Source of the DNA: Auanema rhodensis
Taxonomy: Eukaryota; Nematoda; Chromadorea; Rhabditida; Rhabditidae
Direction: 5' to 3'
DNA: 64,000 bases
Assembly (NCBI GenBank): GCA_964057225.1
Contig: OZ059898.1
Span: 4,650,001 to 4,714,000, forward strand
Below are positions 40,686 to 53,600 of the stretch, in pieces. The position numbers and the translations under genes were made by a program. Under the pieces are notes generated by a model. That model was not told the origin of the DNA. It searched no databases and worked only from the letters and a program-made list of their open reading frames with translations. Numbering within the stretch: the first letter of the stretch is position 1; each line of letters opens with the position of its first letter.

Positions 40686-40722
40686 GTCGCTCTCTCTTTC
40701 TCTCTCTCGCTCTCTCTCTCTT
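40621..40722. repeat. (CT)n microsatellite, interrupted
   Basis: About 100 bp of CT dinucleotides with occasional TTT, CGC and TGT interruptions. A shorter similar run lies at about 41085-41120, and CT-rich DNA at 39950-40020. Confidence 0.95.
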
Positions 40723-41658
40723 TTTGAGGTTCAATGTGCTAGCAACTCATCCTATATCTCCTATCTGTTATTCATTTTTCAACATTTTCTCATCATGTTG
40801 ATCGTGATTGCCTTCTATTTAACCTCATAAGAATACTAAATGTCTTACGAGAAGATATATTATGAAAACTAAAATGTAAATACATATATAACATTAACAA
40901 AAAAAATGTTCACTGAAGAATAAAAGCAAAATGGATATACTGATAACCACAAAATAAAACAATGGTTATTTTCTAAAACAAAATTTGAAGGTATATGTCT
41001 ATTATTTTGTTCTTTCTCGTTATGATAGTATCTTACATGCCTCTCTTATTTTATATTTTAATTCTACCTCTCTATTTTCATTTCTCTTTCTTTCTCTCTC
41101 TCTCTCTCTCTCTCTCTTTCTTGTTATTCATCGAAAAATGTTATGTAAATGTGTTGCTCATGCTCTTTCTCTTTCTTTCTTTGAATTTGATTGTAATACT
41201 TTAATTTATTTGAAACATTTGCTCATCCGTGTTTAATTAACATATTGATTTCATATTTCATGTTTATATTAAAAATATTTTCATTTAAGTTACTCATTTT
41301 TGTTTTTATCATAAGAATAATAACAATAACAATGTAGACTAAATATTTATACACTACGATATATTCTTTTTCAACTTATATATTAAACTTTTTTTTATAT
41401 TTTAACTAAACAATATTCATATAATTAATTTCTTACGTCTTTATTTATATATAATCAAGCTTTATTATAATTTCATTAATGTGCATATTTATATTTATTC
41501 ATCGTTTATAATGATTGTTATGTATAAATCGGTGCCAATTATGATTTCTTCTCTTGTCTTCTTTTTAATCAGATTTTGAGATTATAATTTATAATTTTAC
41601 ATTTTTAGAGTGTAGTCATAGTAAAAAAAGAGGCTCTTGTGAGTGAGAATAGGCTCGC

Positions 41659-44600
41659 ATGGCCTCCACCTCACTTCCCCCGGCTATCATCATTTCGTCG
41701 TGCCGAAGTGCTCATGAGATGACGTACCCGGATGATGAAGTTGAGCCTCACACCATGCGAATTAATCGTCCTATCTATGCTTCAAAAAGGTTAGTTCATT
41801 TTCTTCATTTTCGCTTTTTTGACTTCTTTTTCGTCCCCCCCCCCCCCGTCATTCTCTATCTCTCTACTCTATCTCATCTGTACAAAAACAACAGAATACA
41901 GCCAGTGTCTAACATCTGGATCTGTCTTAGCCATGAAAAGCGCGGTTCTGGGAACCTATCAATATCAGAAACAATGCAAATTCAGTTGCTACATTATTAG
42001 AATCTCAGTTAATGCTAAGAGAGAAGTTATAAAAATACTATGTTACACACCTAAATCTCTCGAAAGAGCTGGAACATACCTTTGCACATCAACATATTTC
42101 CAAATCTGCTCCAATGGCAAGATCAAGATCATTGGCGCAAATCTAATTTTTTTTCAGTCGTATATAGTTAATCGATTTTATTTTTACTTTCATTGATTTT
42201 TCTCGTGTTTATGTCTGAAATGATTTTCTTACAAATCCTAATCATGTTAGTTTTTGTGCTTTTCGACAAATATACCACACTTTCAAATATTTAGATCATT
42301 GTTATACTGTTATTTCGAGAAACCTAACTTTTTATCGTCGCGTTCAAATTTAATTGCTTTTATAATAACAGTTCTTTATCTATCATATTGTGCTTATCTC
42401 CAAGTTTTATCCTAATAAATCCATATGATTATGAGTAAACTTATCTGTCAATTAATCATTCCTTTTAGTTGTAAAGTGCTTGGAGGCGGTGCTAAATATT
42501 TCTTCAAATTTTAACGAACATATCAATATAATTTTTCCCGTCTGTTGCCGTAAACGACACCGCTCTCTCTCTCTCTCTCTCTCGATTTTTTGCCTCAACG
42601 ACACTTGAAATGCGGAGTGTTGTACTTTTTCCATCAATTATTGACTGTTAATTAGTTGAGCTGTATCATATTCTGTTATGGACAACATTTGTTACGAAAT
42701 CTGATTTTGAGTAAATGCTTTATCAACTCCTATGTTTGTAAACAACTTTAACTATAACACTTTCTTTTAAATTATTCAAATTTTACATCAGAACTACTCG
42801 CTATAATGTTGTTTAGTGGTCTGTTTTTCTTCGTACTTTGATACACATGATGTATTTGCGCTATCTTGATTATACAAGTCGTGAGTTCACATTTACTGCT
42901 TTCTAACCAATTCGAAATTCTTTGTTTCTTATGTATGTGTGTTTCTTTTTAGCTCTTTTCAGTTAAATCCGTCATTAAGACGGCAAACCCAAATATTTTA
43001 TTGACCGAGACAAAGAATTTAGCATTTTATGTTTATAGTATTTCATATACATCCTCTAATTTATTTCCTTGTTTGATCCGTTTAAAAACATTTAAGTTCA
43101 TATTTTTGATATTGTTCATAAGTATTGCTCTACTCTGTAGCATAATTTTAGTATATAAGAACTTTAATTCTTTCTTCAAGCAATCTTGATGAGTCCACGT
43201 GCTCTCGTGTCTGGGGGATGAGCTATGAACTTTATACACAGTTGACAATCAACTGCTATTTCTCTTCTCTGTTTTTCGGCTTTAACAAATTGAGCTATCC
43301 CACAAATTAGGTGAAAGATTGAGAGATTCGTTTTATTTTTATTGAGTTTTGGACTACATGGTTTAGTCATGTAATTTATAGCACATAGTTGACTATTGCG
43401 CCAAAGATAAATTTTTTTGTTTTTATTGTTAAGCGTTTTATCTTTAATCTTGAGATTTTTCCTCAATTTTTATTTAACCATCCTATAAAGAGAATTGGAT
43501 TGAATGAAATTCTTATTTTGCTCGTTATATTGTGGTAATCATCTTTCTACTCTTCTCTCTGGCTAATTAGATTCTAGAAAATAGCATAATTCCAAAGTAG
43601 CACAAAATTTCATTTCAGTTTTTCATTAAACTGTTGTTTTTGTATATTTCCAACGATGCCCTTGGTTTTCCTAGTGTCTGAGGCCTGACAATTGGAAGGC
43701 ATTCACTGCTTGCCCATCTTTTCGATTTTGGCGCCATGTCATGCACTTTCTACTATTTCTTTGTCTCTTTCCAACAAAACCGTTGAGGCCTAGCAGACTC
43801 TTGTAGGCCATTGACAATCTGTTATGTCATTCCTCTGTTCTTCTTCTTCATGCGATGGCACTGGCTTTTCTGGCTGTTCTTCCAGGTGATCGCGAAGAAG
43901 TTTGAAGGTTATAACAGGAATAAACATTTGAAGACTGGAAAAGGTACTAGAAATGCTTACTTTTGTTTGAGAGTTATAGAGCAATAAGTGCCCGACGTAT
44001 CAAATATGTAGATAGTTAACTAGCCTTTCATACTTATTCAAATAGTTTTTGATCTCATGATCATAAATCCTTAAGAATAAGATTGAATCATATTTTCCAT
44101 ATATAAGTGCTCTAATATAGTTTTAAGTAGTAGAAAATTAACATGTAACAATTATGTTCAGTACTAAATTAGTGCGTGAAAAATCACAACCCTTTCTGTA
44201 TTACTCACTTTCATCTGTGAAACCACGTCCTTGAAATAAAAAATTGCGTTGATCTTCATAGTAGGTTCGACGATATTTCACTTTCTTCCATGTTAAAGGT
44301 TCATTTTCTAAGTTTTAAATGTGCATGCTAAACAACTTATGAAGTAAGCTTCAATGATGTTCATCTTAGTTAGTTTAACTAATTAATGCTGTAAGATCAA
44401 GCATACATATTAATATTAATTTCGAACTATTCTAAAATATTGAAACTAATGTTCAATAGGTGGCAGACAATGGCTTCTCTCCGTCAACCTTCAACTCCAA
44501 TAAACGTATACGGACGATCAACTGAAGCGGATTCTCATTTCACTGTTTATTCACCTCACACAATAGGTTTTGTTATTAATGTATTTTTATTGAATATACT

Positions 44601-47600
44601 CTATTTCTTAGATACTCCTCGCACACCAGTAACAGGGAGCGGACCTCGGTCCCGGTTCTTAGAAGGGTTTCGCAGAAGGCGACTTCAAAGCGAAAATATT
44701 CCGCGAAGCTCATTGGACGAAGGTAATCAGGGCACTAATTACTTCATTTAAAATTTATTCCAGATTTGGGTTTCCCTCCCGTGTGCACCCCTCCTCCAGA
44801 TATCTGTTTAGATTTGTCTCAATCTGCTCCGGAGAAACCAGCATCATGCTTTCGAACTCGCTCTGTATCTGAAACCTCTCAATTTCATCAAGGACATCAG
44901 GGCTTAACAGTTGTTCACAAGTATCTCCTCAATAGTTGTCTATAATTCTAGTTTTGTAATTCAGACGACAATCTGGAGTTTTAGTTGTTTTTCCTCATTC
45001 TCCTTCCTTGAATGGTCATACTGTGCCTTCTGATTGCAACTCAAAAACGAACGTTCTGAGCAGTTCAGTGAGCAAAAGCTATGATGGTACGCATTTATTT
45101 TTTCTATTTCAAACTTTTTTTTGTTTATTACTTACTTGTATACGGCAGAGGTTGTAGTTACGTCTTCGACAGGGTGTATAGAGCAAAAATGATTGATCAT
45201 TCTAGCTTATTATTGAAAACGTGATTGTTTTGTTATCACTGGTTATTATGTCAAAATACTAAGTTACTATGAATATGCTTAACTATGATTTTAGTCAATC
45301 TTACTGACTGATAAGAATCAATTTTGGTTTCTCAACATATCATTGGTTTTGGTAGGGATATTTCTAATTTAAACTTAGATATCGCATGTATTTTGAATGT
45401 GGAATCCCTTTATCCAACAACATTAGTCGTTAACACATAGGACAATGTGCTTGGTTCATGTCACATATATAAACAACAGCTGATGCTCAGTTGAAGTCTC
45501 ATTGAAGCTTGATCAAGCAACTTCTCTGCTTTGTCACGACTACTAAATACTTTTTTTACTCAGTTAGATACAATGTTTTGTATTCACAAAAGATATTCTA
45601 TCTTTTTCTTAAACATGAAATTTCATATTAGTGCCTTGATTGATTGCATCAGGATCCACCAGAAGAATCTAAGTTGATTTTTTCCGACGTGACTAAGTAA
45701 TTTCCACTTTTCTTTAATCTAGTCATTTTTCCTGTGTTTCAAGAAGCTTTTCGTTAGTTTCTCCCGTTGCACTCAAAGCGAAGTAATTCAGTTGTAGTTC
45801 GTTCTGTTAGTGCTACTTGTGACCTTGCCTAATAGCTAAAGTTCGTTTTCAAGCTCTTTCATTGCAGGTTGAAGTAAGCTTCATTTCAATATTTTCTACT
45901 GCTGGCCACTTGCTTTAAGCTTTCTGTAATCAATGTCTCATTATCTTACTGATATAGAATATTAAATATATCTATGATGCTTTCGCGATTTCTTAGCCAT
46001 GGACATATTCTATAAGATGTACGAGGTCTCTTAGCTGACAATATGCTTTCATATTGTTTATATGCGAAGGATCTATAAGAAACATCAAGGATACATTTAC
46101 ATACGCACATTGAAAACATGGATTTGAACATTAATCACCAAGAATAGCAAATTTTCAAAGACTTTAGAGGTTGTCTAGTTTCATTTTCTTATATTCTGTT
46201 CATATTTGCCCTTTACATGCCTCTTCGATTCAACCTCGGAAAGCAGAGAACATTGCCGCAGGCCCAGAGAAATAATAATCAATGTAACTTCTGCCCAGCT
46301 TTCAAAAATGAAAATTCTCTTATTCCTGTTGCTCTTGAGTCTGAAAAAAGACTCGTCGCCATTTTTTCGCACTTTTGACTTCTTTGATCTTTAAAGTCTG
46401 ATCTTAATAGCTTCATTTGAACATTATCATTGTAATCAGATATTAGATACATTTTTATTTGAATGCTTGTTTTCGATGCTTTCCATTTTAACAGTTGATA
46501 AGCAGTGTCCATCCGATTGTGGACTCTTATTGTTTGATATGCAAGGAAAGACATGCTGTCCATATTATTTCTAGACGCCCACATCGAAAGTTGGAATCTG
46601 AGATAATAGTTTATAACTCTCGATTAAAATCATAACTACAACTTTTTTTTAATTTACGAACCATTCGTCAATATAATCAGTCGTTTTTTGAAAGAAATTC
46701 ATACGATCTTCATCTTGATGTTCTCTAAAATCCTGACTTCTCATTTATCATTTTTTATTCTCTCGTATTCCTATTTATATTTCTTTTAGCGTTATATATT
46801 TAACACTCACAAAGTGTGCTTAACATTCTGTCGCTTTGCGATGTGAATATAAAATGAGATTTGAATGTTCATGTCAAGATTACATTATTTTCTTCAATGA
46901 AAAACTATTCAATACATGATTCTTGTGCATTTATTCCAAATTTTAGATTTCATGTCTCACCTCAAATACTGATGTTTTTCGTATATTAAAATTATTTCGT
47001 ATCTTCAATAGTTCTTACATATTCCAACAGTGATAAACTTTAAATCTTAGTCACTGTGATATGACGGCATGTGAAGCTGAAACTCATGATGCTTCGCCTG
47101 CTCCTTTGCCATCACGTGGATTGCTGCAGAAGTTTCGCAAGCGCTTACTGAGCTTAGACAGTAAAATTTCAAGTATGGTCACTGCGATAAAATAGTTTTA
47201 GCATTAAGATATTTGTGTTTCACAATGGCTATTATTCAATATTTATTCAATACAACAGGGTATATCCTGCTCAAAAAGCGATCTGTGCTACTAGTGACAT
47301 CAAATAAGAATATTTTCAAGTTTAATAATTCCAGCTGCGTTTGGTTTAGTATGGCATATTCAATTATAACTTTGGCTACATAATTAACCAAATACGGTCA
47401 TGTTTCCTGAGATTAAATTTATAAAAAAATAAAAATTATGTTAATTCAAAAAAATAAATTATATTAATTGTTTGCAGGCTCAGTTCCCCTAATATCACCA
47501 CGAGATGGAAACAATTCCCGAGCATCTCCGCGTAGGCCTTTATTCGTGGATACTCAATTGGCGAATGGGCAAAAACGAAGTCCCGTTGGAAGTATGATGG

Positions 47601-50600
47601 ATTTTGTACGGGGACGGAATCGAACCACCTCGGTATCAATCTTTTTCATTGATATATTTATATATATGATTGTATATTTGCTATCATCGTTCATGATCAT
47701 TCTCATTATTGAACGGTTGAGATGCGTGCGCAAGTAGTGTGCTGTTTCCTAGTTTTCTTCTGATAGCCAACGTCATTTTTTCGATTATCGTTATCAGGGT
47801 AGATTAGTTCATTTGAAATTATATATCATGTAACAGGTGCCTATTTCTATACATTTATTACTTTCATTAGTTAGAGAAACGCGATGTTTCTTAATTCTAA
47901 TATGGGCGCATGTTCGTGTAAATTCCAAAAATGTTTTCTAGCTTTCCCATTTTTGTGCTTCTTTTATGTTGTTTGAGAATGTTTCATTGCTGTAACATTT
48001 TTGAACGTATTTCCTTCATTTATTGTTTGCTCTTTACGACATTTGGACTTCGGACAGATTCGTGAGGCACATATTTTTTAACTTGATGGTTTTCCCTGCC
48101 CATAATCTGATCATAAGAGTGAAATGAGTTGAAAGGTTTTACGCAATTCATCGTTTTTGAACTTAATATTCGTTTTGCGAACCACTCTTTTTTTGAACAC
48201 AGTAACAATCAAGTAAAAATTATAACACCATGCTTGTGTATACCATAATACTGAATATCTCTGAAAATGCATAATATTCCCGGTTATATACTCTTATTTA
48301 TCATATTCAGAGACATACAGGGTATTGCTATTCCTCATTGTTTTTTTATGATTTTTCAAACAACTTCACATGCCATCATAACTGAACCTATGATCTTTTA
48401 CCTTTTCAGTGTAGTCTAACAGGGAGTTCGTCAGGACCGAACACTCCCTCATCACCACAATCTGTTTTCGCTCGTTGTTCGGCTTCTGTTGACGGATCAT
48501 CTGCTGCTCCTATGTGTATGTTTCTAGTTTCTCTTAATTTGATTTAAATTCTAAAAAAAACGCTACTAATTATTGATATGTTGGCTTTTAGCTCCTGTAT
48601 TTTCTCCGAGCAGTAGACCTTTTCTAAAGCATTACCATCGTAGCGGTTACCATCGCAGCGTTGATTCCGATTCTGGTCTTGGTCTTGGATCCCCATCTAT
48701 CGGACATACAGCTTTACTAATTCGTGAGGTACGTATTTTACTGTTTGTCATTGAGATGAAATGCCATGCCTTTTTGGTAAGTTTGACTTTGCCCCGTCTT
48801 TCATCATTAGATTGGGGGGTTGAGAGTGTTTTAGAATTCTTTAATTTTTTTTTCTGTGTCATTCTTGTAGAAAACGCAGAAGCGTTCATATTTTGATGAT
48901 GTAGATGGCGGAAAATGTTGCTGTTGTTGTTGACCGCTATTGATCTCTCATTGATCTCACGTTGCGGGGTAATACAACATATCGAGCAAATCATATATTG
49001 AACTTTTTCTTTCAAAATGTTGTGAAATTTCTACGGCGTTTTCTTTACCTGAACTATTTGTACGATTAATCGTTGTTCTCGAACCATTTTTTCCTCCGCT
49101 CGTCTTATTTTAGATACCTCTTGACAAGAATTTTTATTGTTTCGTATTCATTGCTGCTTTTTCACATTACATGTGACTCATCAATCTGCTGGTCTTTTTC
49201 TAGGCAGTCGATATGAGATCACGTGGTTCCCATCTTGGATTTTCAAAGGTTCAAATCGATCTTTCCCGTGAGTATCTGAATGCTGTAAAGAAACAACCAT
49301 ATATATATATATATGAACTAAATCTGTTTTATAGTTCTGGTCTGTTCTAATTGTTTACTACAGACTTCCAAATTGATTATCTCCATATAATACTCGTTAG
49401 AAACACCATTCATAATTTGGCAAATAGATTTAGTAGAGCTATTTTGTCGATTTTAAATGCTGCGGGCATTTCTATTTGCCCACTATATCTTTTTCGCTGA
49501 ATTAATTTTGTTCATTGTTTAGAGGGATAGCGAGAGAAGTGACAAGCTTCTGGTTTTTTCGAGTTTAGCCTAGAGATCAATAAGTCCAACACAGCTTAAA
49601 CTGCTGTATAACGGCATTTGAACAAGTAGTCTTCGAGGTTTTAAACATTACCCATATTCAAATTTTTCACATTTATTCATTTTTTTCTTTGTTTTTTTTT
49701 ATCCTTTATTAGCTAGTTGAATCCATGGCAACAAGTCACTGTGACACCCCCCCCCCCCAATGCCATTTCCTAGCTCACGGGAGACTTAATCCTAAATATC
49801 CATATGACAATTGGCTCTTTCATTATTTTTTTCCTGTTCTTATCATTGTTTAAATCTAAATTTCAAATGTTGGTTGACCTTTCGAAAGTATTTGAAGCTA
49901 TACTATTTCAACTGAAAGGATGGGATAAAGTCCAAGCCTTAGAGAATTTATTTTGAATATGTAACCTTTAATAACTTTCAACCTTATCCATGATAAACGG
50001 TTAGCTTGTGATCAGTAGAAGATGTTTCTATAAAATCATGAATATGATTGAATAAAGAATTTAGCCAGCACTAACTAGCACAAAAAAAGACAGAGTTTAG
50101 TGTTGTGTCTGGGTAGCTGAATGAGGACAAGGGATACATACACATACACGCACCCAGAGTATCGATTCAAAGTCTCAATTGTGAGTCGTGCGGTGCGTAT
50201 GTCAGTATTCTTCTTTTTCGGTTTATTCAATGATATTCTTGCTCAAAAGATTTGTTGAAAATGTTTGGTCTGTGTGCATTAGCTTTATGATTTTTGAAAT
50301 TCTGTCTCATTCACATATTTCGTTTATTTTATTATTGATTCAAGAAATTTTAAATGATCCAATTTCTTAGTGCTAAGGCCACACTATTAATGAAAAATAT
50401 TTATCACTAATTTTTACGTTTTCAAAGTTTTAGCTTTATTGCAACTTTTTTCAGTCTAGCTGTGCAACTTAGCGTTTTCTGTTATTTGTATTATAAACCA
50501 ACTAAGATTAGCGAGAAGTGGCATTAGCTTTTCAATATTTATAACTTTTCCTTCTTTGTCTTTTTATTACTGAATGCTAATATATATTAAAACATATAAA

Positions 50601-53600
50601 AGCTTTTCAAAATTTAATACAGTTTTTGGTATTCAATTTTATTCTTAGTGATGAACTATCTTTTTTTTACCGTTTTTGGATATTTTCTTAGCTTAGTGCA
50701 CTAAGATATGCTCCGATTGAAGGTTCATATAATTTTATTATAACAGATATGGTCTATGAATGCTTTGTAAATTTTTTTAACAATATTTCCAGTGATACCT
50801 TTCTATTTTTTGAACAATATGTTCTATTTTTAAAGCATACCGCTTGTAGATTAAATATAATCTTCCCAAAAAACCTTCTTCTTTTTTTTTTCGTTTTGTG
50901 ATCATGTGATTTCAAAAGTTTTGAATATTTCTAAATGTTGTAACAGGTTAAAGGTTTTAGTCAACAGTAGCCGCACGGACATAAAACGCTTATTCGCCTA
51001 AGCTCCTCGTCTTGATTATGTATCATAGTTGTATTGACTAGTCTTTTCAATTGCTTATTATTCAACCAGGAAACATAGATTCCTTCCTCTAATTTTTACC
51101 TTTCATCTGTTATTGAAACGAAAATATGCTTCGAATTTCACAAGTTTACAATCATTTTTGACCTTTCAAGATAATTTTTTTCCAAGTAGCCTTGCATTTT
51201 CTAAGCTGTTTAGTCTCTCCTGTCTTCAATATTGCCCAGTCGATTGCTTTTTTACACGTCGAAAGAATGATAACCTGATAGCACACTTCTGATAAACGAG
51301 CATCATACTGTTTCGCTCATTTCCTAGTTTTTTCTTTCACTTCTTCATTGTTCTTAAGACTTGCAGTAATTGCCAACTGACATTTCCGTGCAAATAACTT
51401 AGTGTGTTACTTCGGATGAAACAGACGTCACTGGGAACAAGGATTGTAGGGTGCTCTGTTTCGAACAAACTTCATTGATGTTTTTCATGTTTTATTCTTT
51501 CAATTTCTATCTAGTTTATGATAAATCAAGATTTGGAATCTGTATAAAGTTCAGATATGATTCAAATTTAGAATTTATTTCTTCACTTTCATCTTCTATT
51601 ATTAAAATATTGATCTTTCATCATGAAGACGTATTGTGAGAGATCGATCGAGCTTTTCATATTTTCGAAGCTTCTCGAGTTCTTGGTCGATGCTCTCTTA
51701 ACATTTAGGACATTGCCGGTACGCTTTGCATAATCAATAGCTTAAAGCTTTTGAGATGGACCTGCTATTCATCCGTAATCGAAATTTCTTATCGTTTCGT
51801 TACTACTTTCACTACTTTTTTTAATATCGTACTTTTTTATTTGTTTTCACCCCTATGTTTCTAATGCACCATGGAGAGGTGTAAAATCTATGATGAAATC
51901 TTGATGATATGTGGGCGTTGTTCTTGTAATGTCATTGAAGTGCCTCAGCTTTTTATGTGCTCTCTGTAGTCTCAAAGAGTCGTAGATTGATTATCTTTAA
52001 AAACACATTGCTTTTCATTACTTGATCATTCAAGACGTTCAAGAAATGTTGAAAGCAAACAAAACTCTTAAAAGAGTTGTCGTTGCTGCGGTTCGCTCAC
52101 TTTATATGAATTTTATGTTTAATGATTCATGTCCGATTTCACCGCCCAGTAAATAGTACACTACACTCCGTAAGTCTCGTTCTTTTATAATAATTGAATT
52201 CTCTGAAAATATTCGTATTCCTGCGGGTTTTTTTCGCACTTTAGCGTATTGTTTTTCAGTTTTCGACATACTTTCAACATCCTAATGTCTTTTTATCTCT
52301 AGCTCAGTTCCCTGTTTTTTAAAAAATAATATTATAGCTCAATATAAACGTCATCATTTGATTCTTGGTTTATCGGGTATCGATGCTTCTATTGTTAGAG
52401 GCGCGAATAGTTTTGGAAGGATCAGCTTCATTTATGATTTAATGCGCATATTTAAAACCAGTTTTTTTCTTTACTTACTGAACACCTACAGCAATGTGCT
52501 GCTCACTTATGCCAACAATGTTTTAAAAATAATTGTATGCTTATTCGGTTACTATTCAAATTAGAAATAGAAGCGCCGCATCTGTGTACTTTGAACATAA
52601 ATTAATTTAAGTAGCCAACTATATGTCCTCAATAGGAAATTTTTATTTTTCATAGAATTAAATAGATAATTTACTTGATTCTTTCATATCTATATTCATG
52701 TTTAAAAGTTGATTTGTTCAATATCATTGAGTTTTGAACTCTTTCTAAACTTACTTAGTTGATATATCGCTGGGATTTTGTGATTTCCGATTGTTTTTCT
52801 CAGTCTCGAAAGGTTTTGGGGTTTGTTTTAATGCTTCAACAAGTTAGCTCTTCTATTTGTGCGTCGTTTCTTGTCAAATATTTGTACTGTTGCTCTATGA
52901 TAGGCATTCATGGTAGTATGACGAAGAAACGAGCTCCATCATAGGTTTCGCCTATCTCTCTTCGAATTTTATTGGTTTTCTCATTATTAGTTCTCGTTTT
53001 CAAATTTACGTTTGTTCGTATATTATATCCAAGATTATAATTATATTTCTTTGAATATTTTTTTCGTTTTCTCGTTACTATTCCGAAATCAATTATGATA
53101 TTTTTTTTCAGTTGCCTTTGTTACCTTTTGCGTTTCAATGTTTTCTTTCACTTTTGTGTGAGATAAGAAAATGTATGTAGTGTCAGCCCGTGTTAATTCA
53201 AACGGCTGTGTCATATAAGAGTATTTTGTACTTTAAAGTAATAGAACAATTAATAACATGGTTGCTCAATCCACCGGTGCTGCAGCTCCACCGGAAATGA
53301 TTGATTCTCCTCAATTTTCACGAGGAAAAAAGAAACAACGAGGTCCCACTGCTTCGTGGATGTCGGCTGCAAAATCTAAAGCTACTGGCACGCTGAGGCG
53401 GACCTTATTTGGCAAGCCATCTAAATCGACCCTACGTGCCCGTGATGCTGAAGATGTCATTGAGGAAGAAGATTACACATCCTCTAATTATGACACAGTT
53501 CGTTCCTTACCGGCTTCTGGTCATTACGGACGGAGTCGAGTTGGTCATCTTCATGTTGATAACGACGACCGCCTAGGCTTGCCTCCAGCTCCTCCTGTAA

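Larger units (their letters stand above)
33254..41658. other. 8.4-kb non-coding region upstream of AMPK gamma
   Basis: No exon chain, tRNA or other RNA gene can be supported here. The left part is AT-rich. GC-richer islands occur near 33900-34030, 37400-37500 and 39160-39340. From about 36.8 to 41.2 kb the + strand is markedly pyrimidine-rich with several CT runs. A CRE followed by an E-box lies at 38394-38408. Open frames such as 40527-40727 (Leu/Ser repeats) only reflect the CT microsatellite. The likely role is a long regulatory domain for the AMPK gamma gene. Confidence 0.5.

Noticed and set aside
40527..41236. Leu/Ser-rich open frames
   Set aside because: They are translations of CT microsatellites without splice context or conservation features.
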